Shown here: piece after piece, positions 17,229 through 25,052 of the stretch
How positions within the stretch are numbered: the stretch's first letter is position 1
Layout: every line of letters starts with the position of its first letter
Origin: Lentisphaerota bacterium
GTDB taxonomy: Bacteria > Verrucomicrobiota > Kiritimatiellia > UBA8416 > JAFGTH01
Direction: 5' to 3'
DNA: 32,423 nucleotides
NCBI GenBank assembly: GCA_016934225.1
Contig: JAFGTH010000113.1
Coordinates: forward strand, 1-32,423
Position numbers and translations under genes: made by a program
The notes under the pieces: generated by a model
What the model was told of the DNA's origin: nothing
Databases searched by the model: none
What the model saw: the letters and a program-made list of their open reading frames with translations, nothing else

Positions 17229-17515
17229 TTGTAATAACTCCCCTTGGGCGACATAGCTCGCGACTACACAGTAACGCGTCTTCAGAATTTGATGTAACGT
17301 TATCCCAGAAAACTGTTATTCGCAAGAACTCAATGACGGAAGACAAGGGTGAATACGATGAACTTAATTGCATAAGACAGTAATTAATCGCAGATATCAA
17401 ACATAGCAACTGTGGAAAAATACCGGGCAGAAGCATAGCCGGCAATTTGTAGTGTCATTTGTCGGATTTTGTGATAGATAGTAATAAAAGATCACATAAT
17501 AGGAGGCTTTCTATC
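17229..17515. other. Divergent intergenic region with a leader inverted repeat
   Basis: 287 bases without a credible gene between two divergent glycosyltransferase genes. It must hold promoters for both, but no clean -35/-10 pair stands out. TGTGAT (17470-17475) and ATCACA (17491-17496) form 6-base inverted arms 15 bases apart, just before the ribosome site of the plus-strand gene. This could be a weak hairpin or an operator. Confidence 0.4.
17501..17506 (+). promoter_or_regulatory. Perfect ribosome binding site selecting a GTG start
   Basis: AGGAGG stands 9 bases before GTG at 17516. The same frame runs upstream to a TTG at 17459, but the extra 19 residues are polar and not family-like, so translation should start at the GTG. 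Confidence 0.8.
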
Positions 17516-18496
17516 GTGGATTTGTCCATTGTGGTTCCGGTGTACAATGAGGTGGAAAACGTTGAGATCTTGTGCGACAGAATTCACGAGTCTCTATCAG
17601 TTATCGGTCGTTCGTATGAGGTGCTTCTCGTTGATGACGGCAGCAGCGACGGCACATGGGATAAACTGGTTGCCCTCTCTAAGAAGTATCCCAATCTTCA
17701 CCTGATACATTTTCGCGGCAACTTCGGCCAGACCGCAGCCATGAGCGCGGGTATTAGGGAATCGAATGGTGATATCATTGTAACAATGGACGCGGATCTT
17801 CAGAACGATCCGTCCGATATACCGCTGTTACTCGAGTGTATAAACCGTGGCGCTGATGTTGCGAGCGGATGGCGCAAGGACAGAAAGGACAAGTTCCTGT
17901 CTCGCCGGCTTCCATCAATAATTGCGAATAAGTTAATCAGCAAAATCACGGGCATTACGCTCCACGATTACGGATGCACGTTAAAGGCGTACCGAAGGGA
18001 AGTAATCAAGGATGTGCACCTGTATGGCGAGATGCATCGCTTTATTCCAGCTCTGGCGAGCTGGGTCGGCGCCACAGTAGACGAAGTCATAGTGAAACAT
18101 TACCCGCGAATAGCCGGTGAGTCGAAATACGGCATTTCCAGAACATTGCGGGTTGTTCTAGATCTGTTAACGGTCAAATTTCTCCTTCGCTATAGTCGTG
18201 GACCGATACAAATCTTCGGCAAAATCGGCATGATATTTGGTTTCCCTGGCTTGTTGCTGCTGTTGGGAATGATTTTAGCGCACTTGTCGCATCTGTTGCT
18301 CGGTACGGAGTTTGCGGCCGGTCTTGTCAAGCGACCATTCTGGATAATGAGTTCGTTCATGTTGATATTTTTCGGGGTTCAGTTTGTATGCATGGGCTTG
18401 CTTGCCGAAATTCAAATCCGAACCTGGTATGAATCCCAGGACAAAGCAACCTATGTCATAAAAGAAACCGTGAAGTCATCCCGTGCAAGCAATTAA
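17516..18496 (+). CDS. Polyprenyl-phosphate glycosyltransferase, GT2 (DPM1/ArnC/GtrB type)
   Basis: 326 residues with a GTG start set by AGGAGG. The N-terminal GT-A domain has DLSIVVPVYNE, LLVDDGSSDGT, GNFGQTAAMSAGI and MDADLQNDPSD (DxD at 92-94), the pattern of enzymes that move a sugar from a nucleotide donor to undecaprenyl phosphate. Two C-terminal membrane segments (about 235-265 and 275-300) follow, as in GtrB and ArnC. The stop overlaps the murC-murB start (TAATG), so it is the first gene of the cell-wall and division operon. The product would be a lipid-linked monosaccharide used outside the membrane, for example by a GT-C enzyme such as the one at 2069-4669. That partnership is inference. 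Confidence 0.87.
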   Translation: MDLSIVVPVYNEVENVEILCDRIHESLSVIGRSYEVLLVDDGSSDGTWDKLVALSKKYPNLHLIHFRGNFGQTAAMSAGIRESNGDIIVTMDADLQNDPSDIPLLLECINRGADVASGWRKDRKDKFLSRRLPSIIANKLISKITGITLHDYGCTLKAYRREVIKDVHLYGEMHRFIPALASWVGATVDEVIVKHYPRIAGESKYGISRTLRVVLDLLTVKFLLRYSRGPIQIFGKIGMIFGFPGLLLLLGMILAHLSHLLLGTEFAAGLVKRPFWIMSSFMLIFFGVQFVCMGLLAEIQIRTWYESQDKATYVIKETVKSSRASN

Positions 18497-20838
18497 TGAA
18501 GAATACGGTTCGAATCGCCAACCTGTTAGAGGATAAAAAGCCGGTTCACATGGTGGGGATTTCAGGGATCGGTATGGCAGGCCTTGCTCTCTTGCTCAAA
18601 CAGGCCGGTGTGTCGGTCGGTGGTTGCGATGTTTCCCCGGGCAGCGCAGCGGAATGGTTGCGCGATAACGGCATTAATGTTGAATCCGGTCATAGTGCAG
18701 ATCACATTGACCGGTCCGTCAAGTGGATCATATGCAGCGCGGCAGTTCCGCGCAGCCTTCCAGAGCTTGTCGCGGCGCGCGACGCAGGCCTTCCTATAGT
18801 AAACAGAGGCGAAGTTCTCCCATGTCTGCTGGCGGGCCGCAAGTCTATTGCAGTCGCCGGAACGCACGGCAAGACAACAACATCAACATTCATAGCGCAA
18901 TTGCTGCATTTTGCAGGCAGACCATTATCATGGTGTATCGGCGGTAAAAGCGATATTCTTAACGGTCCGTCCGGAAGATTCGGCTTGGCGGCAAACGACA
19001 CAATTGTGGTTGAAGCCGATGAAAGCGATGGGACCCTTGCACTGTATCATCCCGATATTTCCGTTGTGACGAATGTCGAGTTTGACCATATGGAACATTT
19101 CGCAAATTCCAATGCGTTCGAGGAATGTTTTCGATTGTTCATTCAAAATACCAAGGGGATTGTAATAGTGTGCAAGAACGACCAGAGGCTCACCGATATT
19201 CTGGCCTCCATCCGCGACAAGAATATAGTGTCGTATGGCATTGATGCGGACGCCGACATAACGGGAAGCGATATACTTGTTGCGAACGACGGATCAACAG
19301 AATTCACAGTACTCCGGCGTGGGCAGCAGCTCGGTCGTTTACGGCTTAACATGCGCGGCGAACACAATGTGATGAATGCGCTTGCTGCAATTGCAGTGGC
19401 GTTTGAGTGTGGCGTGAGTTTTAGGGAAGTGGAAAAGGGTGTCAGCTCGCTTTGCCTGCCGCATCGGCGTTTTGAAAAAATTCCAATGGCGAACAATGTC
19501 ATGGTGATATCCGACTACGGACATCATCCTACCGAAATTCGAGCTTTGATCAAAACGGCTGCAAGTTTTGATCATAAAAAGCTGCGAGTGATTTTTCAGC
19601 CGCATAGATATACACGAACACTCGCTTTACGTGCGGATTTTCCGCCCGTTTTCGCGGAAACGGACGAATTGATCCTCGTGCCGGTGTTTTCGGCGTCGGA
19701 ATCGCCGGTACATGGCGGAACAACATGGGACTTGTATCAACAATTCCGGACATTCGGCGCCGGAATGGAGTATGCCGCCCCGCGAGTCAGAAGCGCCTCT
19801 TCGGTGAAAGAGGCTTGGACAAAAGTTTGTCGCGAGATGGGAAACGGCGACATTGTGCTCATTGTGGGCGCCGGCGATGTGGAACAGGCTGCGCAGTGGG
19901 CAAAAGAAGGGCAGGTTTTCGCGAACCAATTTTCCGGTGATCTTGAAAACAGGCTGCACGACGGATCCTTGGTCCGGTATGCCGAATCAATGGCTTCAAA
20001 AACAACCCTGGGGGTCGGAGGAATTGCGGATGTATGGGTGGATGCTCAATCCGAATCAGATATTCGCGCTGTGTTGGCTTGGTCCGCCGAGAACAAGATG
20101 ACAACGGCAATTGTGGGGGCGGGAAGCAATTTGTTGATTGACGACATGGGTTTTCACGGCGTGGCAATCAGACTTTCCGGAGAAGCGTTTTCCGATGTGA
20201 AAGAAAATGACGGCATTGTTACTGTGGGCAGCGGCGTTTCAATATCCGCTCTTTTGAAGTGGTGCGAACACCACGGATGGTCGGGTCTGGAGTTTATGGA
20301 GGGGATTCCAGGCACCGTAGGCGGCGCTCTGGTCATGAACGCAGGTGCGCAAGGATGCGCGATTACCGAAGTTGTTTCCTGGATTCGTTGTTTGAACAGC
20401 AGCGGCTCCGAGTGTATGCTTGATCGAGATGATGTTGGTGGACAATACCGCGAGTCGGTCGGACTTGCCGGTATGATTGTTTTGGAAGCCGGTTTTTGCC
20501 TCGAAAAAGAAGATTGCACGGAAATCCATAATCGGCGAGAAGAATTTAATGCTCGCAGACAATGGATGAAAGGGTTGCGAAGCGCCGGTTCGGTATTCAA
20601 AAATCCCGGCGGCGCGGAGGGGCGCGGAGAAAACAACGCCGGCTGGCTCATAGAGAATACGGGTTTGAAAGGACTGCGTGTCGGCGGCGCATCGGTATCA
20701 ACGAAGCATGCAAACATTATTGTGACGGAACGCACGGCAAACGCTTCAGATGTTCGGGCGCTTGTTGAGATTATCCGCGCGGAAGTAATGTTGAAATTTG
20801 ACGTTAAACTCGATATGGAAATCAGAATATTAGGATAA
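18496..20838 (+). CDS. murC-murB: Fused MurC-MurB: UDP-MurNAc-L-Ala ligase and UDP-GlcNAc-enolpyruvate reductase
   Basis: 780 residues in one frame. Residues 1 to about 465 are MurC: HMVGISGIGMAGLA near the N-terminus, the ATP loop GTHGKTTTS (about 122-130), VEADESDGT, EFDHMEHF, GEHNVMNALAAI and DYGHHPTEI. After a short linker, residues about 485-780 are MurB: TTLGVGGIADVWV, GAGSNLLIDD, LEFMEGIPGTVGGALVMNAGA, AGSVFKNP with the likely catalytic Ser699, AGWLIENTGLKG and a final Glu775 in MEIRILG. MurB makes UDP-MurNAc and MurC adds L-Ala, so the fusion joins consecutive cytoplasmic steps, encoded in reverse order. All expected catalytic motifs are present in both halves. It overlaps the GT2 stop by one base and is followed at once by ddl. 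Confidence 0.96.
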   Translation: MKNTVRIANLLEDKKPVHMVGISGIGMAGLALLLKQAGVSVGGCDVSPGSAAEWLRDNGINVESGHSADHIDRSVKWIICSAAVPRSLPELVAARDAGLPIVNRGEVLPCLLAGRKSIAVAGTHGKTTTSTFIAQLLHFAGRPLSWCIGGKSDILNGPSGRFGLAANDTIVVEADESDGTLALYHPDISVVTNVEFDHMEHFANSNAFEECFRLFIQNTKGIVIVCKNDQRLTDILASIRDKNIVSYGIDADADITGSDILVANDGSTEFTVLRRGQQLGRLRLNMRGEHNVMNALAAIAVAFECGVSFREVEKGVSSLCLPHRRFEKIPMANNVMVISDYGHHPTEIRALIKTAASFDHKKLRVIFQPHRYTRTLALRADFPPVFAETDELILVPVFSASESPVHGGTTWDLYQQFRTFGAGMEYAAPRVRSASSVKEAWTKVCREMGNGDIVLIVGAGDVEQAAQWAKEGQVFANQFSGDLENRLHDGSLVRYAESMASKTTLGVGGIADVWVDAQSESDIRAVLAWSAENKMTTAIVGAGSNLLIDDMGFHGVAIRLSGEAFSDVKENDGIVTVGSGVSISALLKWCEHHGWSGLEFMEGIPGTVGGALVMNAGAQGCAITEVVSWIRCLNSSGSECMLDRDDVGGQYRESVGLAGMIVLEAGFCLEKEDCTEIHNRREEFNARRQWMKGLRSAGSVFKNPGGAEGRGENNAGWLIENTGLKGLRVGGASVSTKHANIIVTERTANASDVRALVEIIRAEVMLKFDVKLDMEIRILG

Positions 20839-20857
20839 GTTGTCGGGATCGGTAGAG

Positions 20858-21757
20858 ATGGCGGAAATAAACAAATTCAAAAAAGTGGCAGTGCTGATGG
20901 GCGGACCGTCGGACGAGCGGGAAGTGTCGTTAAGATCAGGCCGCGCGGTTGTCTCAGGACTTATTAACGCCGGATACGAAGCTTTGGCGATTGATGTTAC
21001 CGGAGATGACATTGTCATAGGAAATGATATAGAAGCGGTCTTTATAGCGTTGCATGGTCGGTTTGGAGAAGACGGAGGAGTTCAGGCTGTTTTGGATGAG
21101 CGTGGCGTGCCTTACACCGGTTCCGGTGCGGAAGCCAGTTGCGCTGCATTCGACAAGGAAATCAGTAAAAAGATTTTCGCAGAGAACCGCATTATGTCTC
21201 CGAAATATGAAATTTTAAGTTGCCATGATCAAAGGACCCTGCCTTTGCCAGTTGTTTGCAAGCCGACATGCCAAGGCTCTAGCATCGGCGTGCACAGAGT
21301 CTTTAAAGAATCGGATTGGCAACCTGCTGTTACTGACACGCTGAAATTTGGCCGGAAGGCGTTAGTTGAAAAATACGTGGAAGGGCGTGAATTGACCGTT
21401 GGAATTGTGGGCGGAGAGCCGTTGCCCTTGGTTGAGATTGTTGCGCCCAACAACTGGTATGGCTACGAGGCGAAGTATACGAAAGGAGAGAGCAAGTATT
21501 TTGTTCCCGCCCAAGTCAGCGAGAGCATATCCGATGCGTGCAAGTCTGTTGCAATGGATGTTTTTCACGCGTTGAAATGCCGTGGATTCGGGCGCGTTGA
21601 TATCAGGTTGGCGGAGAACGGAGATCTTTATGTTCTTGAGATGAATTCCATACCAGGGTTCACAGAAACAAGCCTGTTGCCGAAAGCTGCAGCGGAAGCG
21701 GGTATGACTTTCCCTGCGCTTTGTGATCGCATAATGAGAACAGCTCAAGTAGGATAG
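20858..21757 (+). CDS. ddl: D-alanine--D-alanine ligase
   Basis: About 299 residues, at the short end for Ddl. The N-terminal domain has VAVLMGGPSDEREVSLRSG. LHGRFGEDGGVQAVL and VPYTGSGAEASCAAFDK are the substrate-binding blocks. The ATP-grasp part has VCKPTCQGSSIGV, VEKYVEGRELTVG, and the metal-binding VLEMNSIPGFTETSLLP near the end. It joins two D-Ala residues for the peptidoglycan stem. I chose ATG 20858; an in-frame TTG at 20840 with AGGA just before it would add 6 residues and cannot be excluded. It sits between murC-murB and ftsQ with gaps of only a few bases. Confidence 0.95.
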   Translation: MAEINKFKKVAVLMGGPSDEREVSLRSGRAVVSGLINAGYEALAIDVTGDDIVIGNDIEAVFIALHGRFGEDGGVQAVLDERGVPYTGSGAEASCAAFDKEISKKIFAENRIMSPKYEILSCHDQRTLPLPVVCKPTCQGSSIGVHRVFKESDWQPAVTDTLKFGRKALVEKYVEGRELTVGIVGGEPLPLVEIVAPNNWYGYEAKYTKGESKYFVPAQVSESISDACKSVAMDVFHALKCRGFGRVDIRLAENGDLYVLEMNSIPGFTETSLLPKAAAEAGMTFPALCDRIMRTAQVG

Positions 21758-21765
21758 TAAAACTT

Positions 21766-22653
21766 ATGCTATTTGATGATGAAGAAATAACCGGCAGACG
21801 GTTTGGCGGCAGCAAACATAAGCAGCGCAAACCAATATTGAATGTTATCGCCAGGGCGCGAACACAGAGAGGTACTGTGTCGCATCGCCTGGCTGTTCTC
21901 ATATTGATTCCAATAGTAGCTGTTTTTGCTGTTGTTCTGTTATGGTATGGAATTAGTCTTGCCGGGAGAATGCTTTTCTCACAGAACGATAGGTTTGTTA
22001 TCAAACATCTGGAAATCAAGGTTGATGAAAGTGCGGTCATATCGCGCAGCCTGATTAAGGAATACACGCAGATACATAAGGAAATGAACATCTTTGAAAT
22101 GAATATTTCAAAGATACGCGCGGATTTCCTCAATAATGCTCCGAGCGTTAAATCAATGAGCATAACTCGATACCTTCCGAATACGCTGCAGATAGAAGTT
22201 ATAGAACGTTTTCCATTGGCGTGTATCGTTCAGCGAAAACAGCGTGATGTTGCGGTGGACGGTCATGGATGTGTCTTTGCGGCCAAGGATTCGGCAGGAA
22301 AATTGCCGCTAATAAAGAAATATGAGGGCGCGGTATTGGCGCCTGGAGATAGAGTGGAAGGCATGATGTTGGCCGCCGTCCAGTTGCTTGAAGCTTGCGA
22401 AAATCCTCTTCTTGGACTGAAGATCGAGGAAATTGATGTTGGAAACAGGGAATATCTTGTGCTCCGTACTCCGTTTGAGGGGAAAACTCGGCAGGTCAAA
22501 TTCAACTGGGACGGAATGGGGTTGCGCACGGCTGCGGCTAAAAACACCTTGTTGCGAAAATTGAGTCGGCTCGTTGTAACGCTGCAATCGGATCAAGGCA
22601 GACGAATTTCGTTCATAGACTCAACTTTTGACGATAGAATATACGGTCATTAG
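21766..22653 (+). CDS. ftsQ: Cell division protein FtsQ
   Basis: 295 residues: a basic cytoplasmic N-terminus, one membrane segment (about 42-66, LAVLILIPIVAVFAVVLLWYG), then a POTRA-like domain (FVIKHLEIKVDE to LPNTLQIEVIERFPLACI) and a beta domain with VDGHGCVFAA. This is the FtsQ/DivIB layout, and the gene lies between ddl and ftsA as in many bacteria. FtsQ connects early and late divisome proteins in the periplasm. AGGA in the end of ddl is its likely ribosome site. Sequence similarity is low, as is usual for FtsQ, so position and topology carry much of the call. Confidence 0.88.
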   Translation: MLFDDEEITGRRFGGSKHKQRKPILNVIARARTQRGTVSHRLAVLILIPIVAVFAVVLLWYGISLAGRMLFSQNDRFVIKHLEIKVDESAVISRSLIKEYTQIHKEMNIFEMNISKIRADFLNNAPSVKSMSITRYLPNTLQIEVIERFPLACIVQRKQRDVAVDGHGCVFAAKDSAGKLPLIKKYEGAVLAPGDRVEGMMLAAVQLLEACENPLLGLKIEEIDVGNREYLVLRTPFEGKTRQVKFNWDGMGLRTAAAKNTLLRKLSRLVVTLQSDQGRRISFIDSTFDDRIYGH

Positions 22654-22669
22654 GATTCTATTTCGACTT

Positions 22670-23875
22670 ATGGCAATTCCACCAATTGTAGCTTTAGAGT
22701 TAGGCACATCGAAGATAATAGCTCTCGTAGGTGAAATGCGTGAAGACGGTCACGTCATGATAACCGGCATGGGAGAGCATCCGTCCAGCGGGATTCGCAA
22801 AGGAGAGGTAATAGACCTGGAAAATGTGGCTATATGCGCGCGAGCCGTGCTTCAAGCGGCGGAAGAAAGCGGCAAAGTTGCAATCAGGGGCGTTCATCTC
22901 GCGATTTCCGGCGGTCATATCCAAAATGTTATTAATAGTGGAGTGGTTCCGGTCTTTGGTTCTAACGGCGAGATTACGGAAGAAGATGTGGAACAGGTAA
23001 TGGATGTCGCCAAAGCCTTTCATCTTGCTCCGGATCGAGACATATTACATACAATTTGTCAGGATTTTTGTATAGACGACGAACAGCGAGTTATCAGACC
23101 GGAAGGAATGATTGGCGCGAAATTGTCGTTGAACATGCTGATGATCCATGGCATACGCGGACGAATTCACAATTCGATCAAAGCGGTTCAAGAGGTGCCT
23201 ATGGCGGTGCAGGACGTTGCATTCAGCGGCCTGTGTTCGGCGTTGTCGGTTCTGACCGCTGAACAGAAAAAAAGCGGTGTCATAGTGATTGATTTGGGTG
23301 GCGGAACTACGGATTACCTGGTATATGCCAACGGCATTGTCGCAACTGCAGGAGCTTTCGGGGTGGGCGGCGAACATGTCACAAACGATATAGCCTTGGC
23401 ATTCAACATACCCATGACCAGAGCAGAACACCTCAAACGCGAGTCCGGTAACGCCGGAATAAATGTTGCAGGAACACCGCAGCGAGTGTCTTTGCCTCCG
23501 GAAGTCGGATTTCCCGGTAAAACGATCAGCTTAAAATCCCTGCATACCGTTATAAACGCTAGAATGGAGGAGATTCTCGATACGATATACAGGCGGATTG
23601 GCGAGACCGTTCTTCATCATGTAGGAGCAGGTGTTGTGCTTAGCGGCGGCGGCGCGCATCTCAACGGAGTGACGGAATTGACTGAAAAAATATTCGGACT
23701 GCCCTGTATAATCGGTTGGCCCAGAAATATGAGCGGATTGACTACAATCACCAGTGGACCAGAGTATGCCACATGCAGCGGCCTTATTCAATATGGCTTT
23801 ATGACATCGGCGAAACAGGAGCGCAAACCTTCTTTCAGTAATTGGCTTAAAGGCGTTTTAGGAAAACAGCCGTAA
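22670..23875 (+). CDS. ftsA: Cell division protein FtsA
   Basis: 401 residues, actin/Hsp70 fold. ALELGTSKIIALVGE is the first phosphate motif, VIDLGGGTTDYLVY (about 204-217) the second, and VVLSGGGAHLNGVTELTEKIF the adenosine motif. The last residues, PSFSNWLKGVLGKQP, make the amphipathic helix that anchors FtsA to the membrane. It tethers FtsZ and recruits later divisome proteins. The frame starts earlier (22628), inside ftsQ, but ATG 22670 places the phosphate motif at the normal distance from the N-terminus. The gap to ftsQ is 16 bases, and 16 bases to ftsZ. Confidence 0.95.
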   Translation: MAIPPIVALELGTSKIIALVGEMREDGHVMITGMGEHPSSGIRKGEVIDLENVAICARAVLQAAEESGKVAIRGVHLAISGGHIQNVINSGVVPVFGSNGEITEEDVEQVMDVAKAFHLAPDRDILHTICQDFCIDDEQRVIRPEGMIGAKLSLNMLMIHGIRGRIHNSIKAVQEVPMAVQDVAFSGLCSALSVLTAEQKKSGVIVIDLGGGTTDYLVYANGIVATAGAFGVGGEHVTNDIALAFNIPMTRAEHLKRESGNAGINVAGTPQRVSLPPEVGFPGKTISLKSLHTVINARMEEILDTIYRRIGETVLHHVGAGVVLSGGGAHLNGVTELTEKIFGLPCIIGWPRNMSGLTTITSGPEYATCSGLIQYGFMTSAKQERKPSFSNWLKGVLGKQP

Positions 23876-23891
23876 TTGGCGCAAATAGATC

Positions 23892-25052
23892 ATGAATGAA
23901 CGGATATGCATAGTCGGATTGGGCGGCGGCGGCGGCAAGATTATAGACAGCGTTGTATCCTCGGCGCACGGCGGACTTGGAACTGTGGCGATCAACACGG
24001 ATGCAGCCGCTCTGGCCGATTCGACCGCCGGCACAAAATTACAGATTGGCTCTGATCTCACCGACGGATTTGGCGCAGGCGGCGATATGACAATAGGCAA
24101 ACAGGCGGCCGAGGGCGATCTGGAAATATTGCGCACTCTTTTCGACGACGTAAAGCTTGTGTTTCTTGTTGCGGGCCTCGGAGGCGGAACCGGGACGGGA
24201 GCCGCTCCGGTTGTTCTAAAAGCAGCACACGAAGCCGGAGCAATGACAATTTGTTTTGCCACTCTTCCGTTCAAATTCGAAGGTGAACGGCGCAAAGAAT
24301 TGGCCGAAAAAGCTGTCACGGATTTACGAGGCACAACGGATGCATTAGTGCTGATCCCAAATGACCGATTGTTCGAATTTGTTGGTGATATGAGCATGGC
24401 TGAGACTTTTGATCGCGCCGGGCAGATATTGGGAGATGGAATTTGTGCGATATGGAAACTTATCAGGCAGCCAGGTTTCATAAACCTTGATTTTGCAGAC
24501 TTGCGCAAAGCAATTCAGCATGGAGGCGGCCGTTGCGGTTTCGGGTATGGCAGCAGCTCAGGTGACGGAAAGGCGCGGAAAGCCGTCAAAATTCTGTTGG
24601 AAAGTCCGTTGCTTGCGCAGGGCGAAGATCTGGCGCGTTCGCGCGCTGTCATTGTCAGTATAGTGGGAGGCCCTGATCTGGCGCTCAAAGAAATCAGCGA
24701 TATTATGGAAGCAATTACCGGAAAAGTGAAACATGATTGCCACATATCCATGGGAACGGTCTTGGACGATAATTGGAACGGCAGGATTACAGTGGTAGCA
24801 ATTGCTTCTGAGCAATGGACAATTTTGCCGGATGATGATCAGAAATCGTCATTATCAAAACAAGGCAGCGCCACAAATAGAGGATTTCGAGGGTCGGTTG
24901 CGGGGAAAACCGTTCAACAGCCAATGCAAACTAAATTAAGTTTGGAAACTGCCGGCCGTGGTCGTTTTAAGAACGTAGAGCCTACAATTCTTGACGGCGA
25001 GGATCTCGACGTGCCCACATTTATTCGCCAAGGTATCATTATCGAGAAATAA
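23892..25052 (+). CDS. ftsZ: Cell division GTPase FtsZ (divergent)
   Basis: 386 residues. Seen: GLGGGGGKI (residues 9-17), AINTDAAAL (about 33-41), the tubulin signature GGGTGTG (97-103), ATLPFKFEGERR, IPNDRL, and the T7 synergy loop PGFINLDFADL (194-204) with both acidic residues. A C-terminal tail DVPTFIRQ resembles the FtsA-binding peptide. Known: FtsZ forms the division ring by GTP-driven polymerisation. Odd: in the helix after SMAETF, where most FtsZs have A-N-D-V-L with an Asn that contacts the guanine, this protein reads A-G-Q-I-L (176-180), and the following VQGI-type stretch is ICAI. The first glycine loop also has Lys16 where Asn is usual. Last gene of the operon; its 3' end overlaps the opposite-strand LarA-like gene by 14 bases. 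Confidence 0.95.
   Translation: MNERICIVGLGGGGGKIIDSVVSSAHGGLGTVAINTDAAALADSTAGTKLQIGSDLTDGFGAGGDMTIGKQAAEGDLEILRTLFDDVKLVFLVAGLGGGTGTGAAPVVLKAAHEAGAMTICFATLPFKFEGERRKELAEKAVTDLRGTTDALVLIPNDRLFEFVGDMSMAETFDRAGQILGDGICAIWKLIRQPGFINLDFADLRKAIQHGGGRCGFGYGSSSGDGKARKAVKILLESPLLAQGEDLARSRAVIVSIVGGPDLALKEISDIMEAITGKVKHDCHISMGTVLDDNWNGRITVVAIASEQWTILPDDDQKSSLSKQGSATNRGFRGSVAGKTVQQPMQTKLSLETAGRGRFKNVEPTILDGEDLDVPTFIRQGIIIEK

Noticed and set aside
20154..20735. Open frame of 193 codons on the minus strand
   Set aside because: It is antisense to the well-conserved MurB domain and is Pro/Ser/Arg-rich, the usual look of a shadow frame.
23858..24508. Open frame of 216 codons on the minus strand
   Set aside because: It is antisense to ftsZ; its Pro/Ala-rich runs are the complement of the FtsZ glycine loops.
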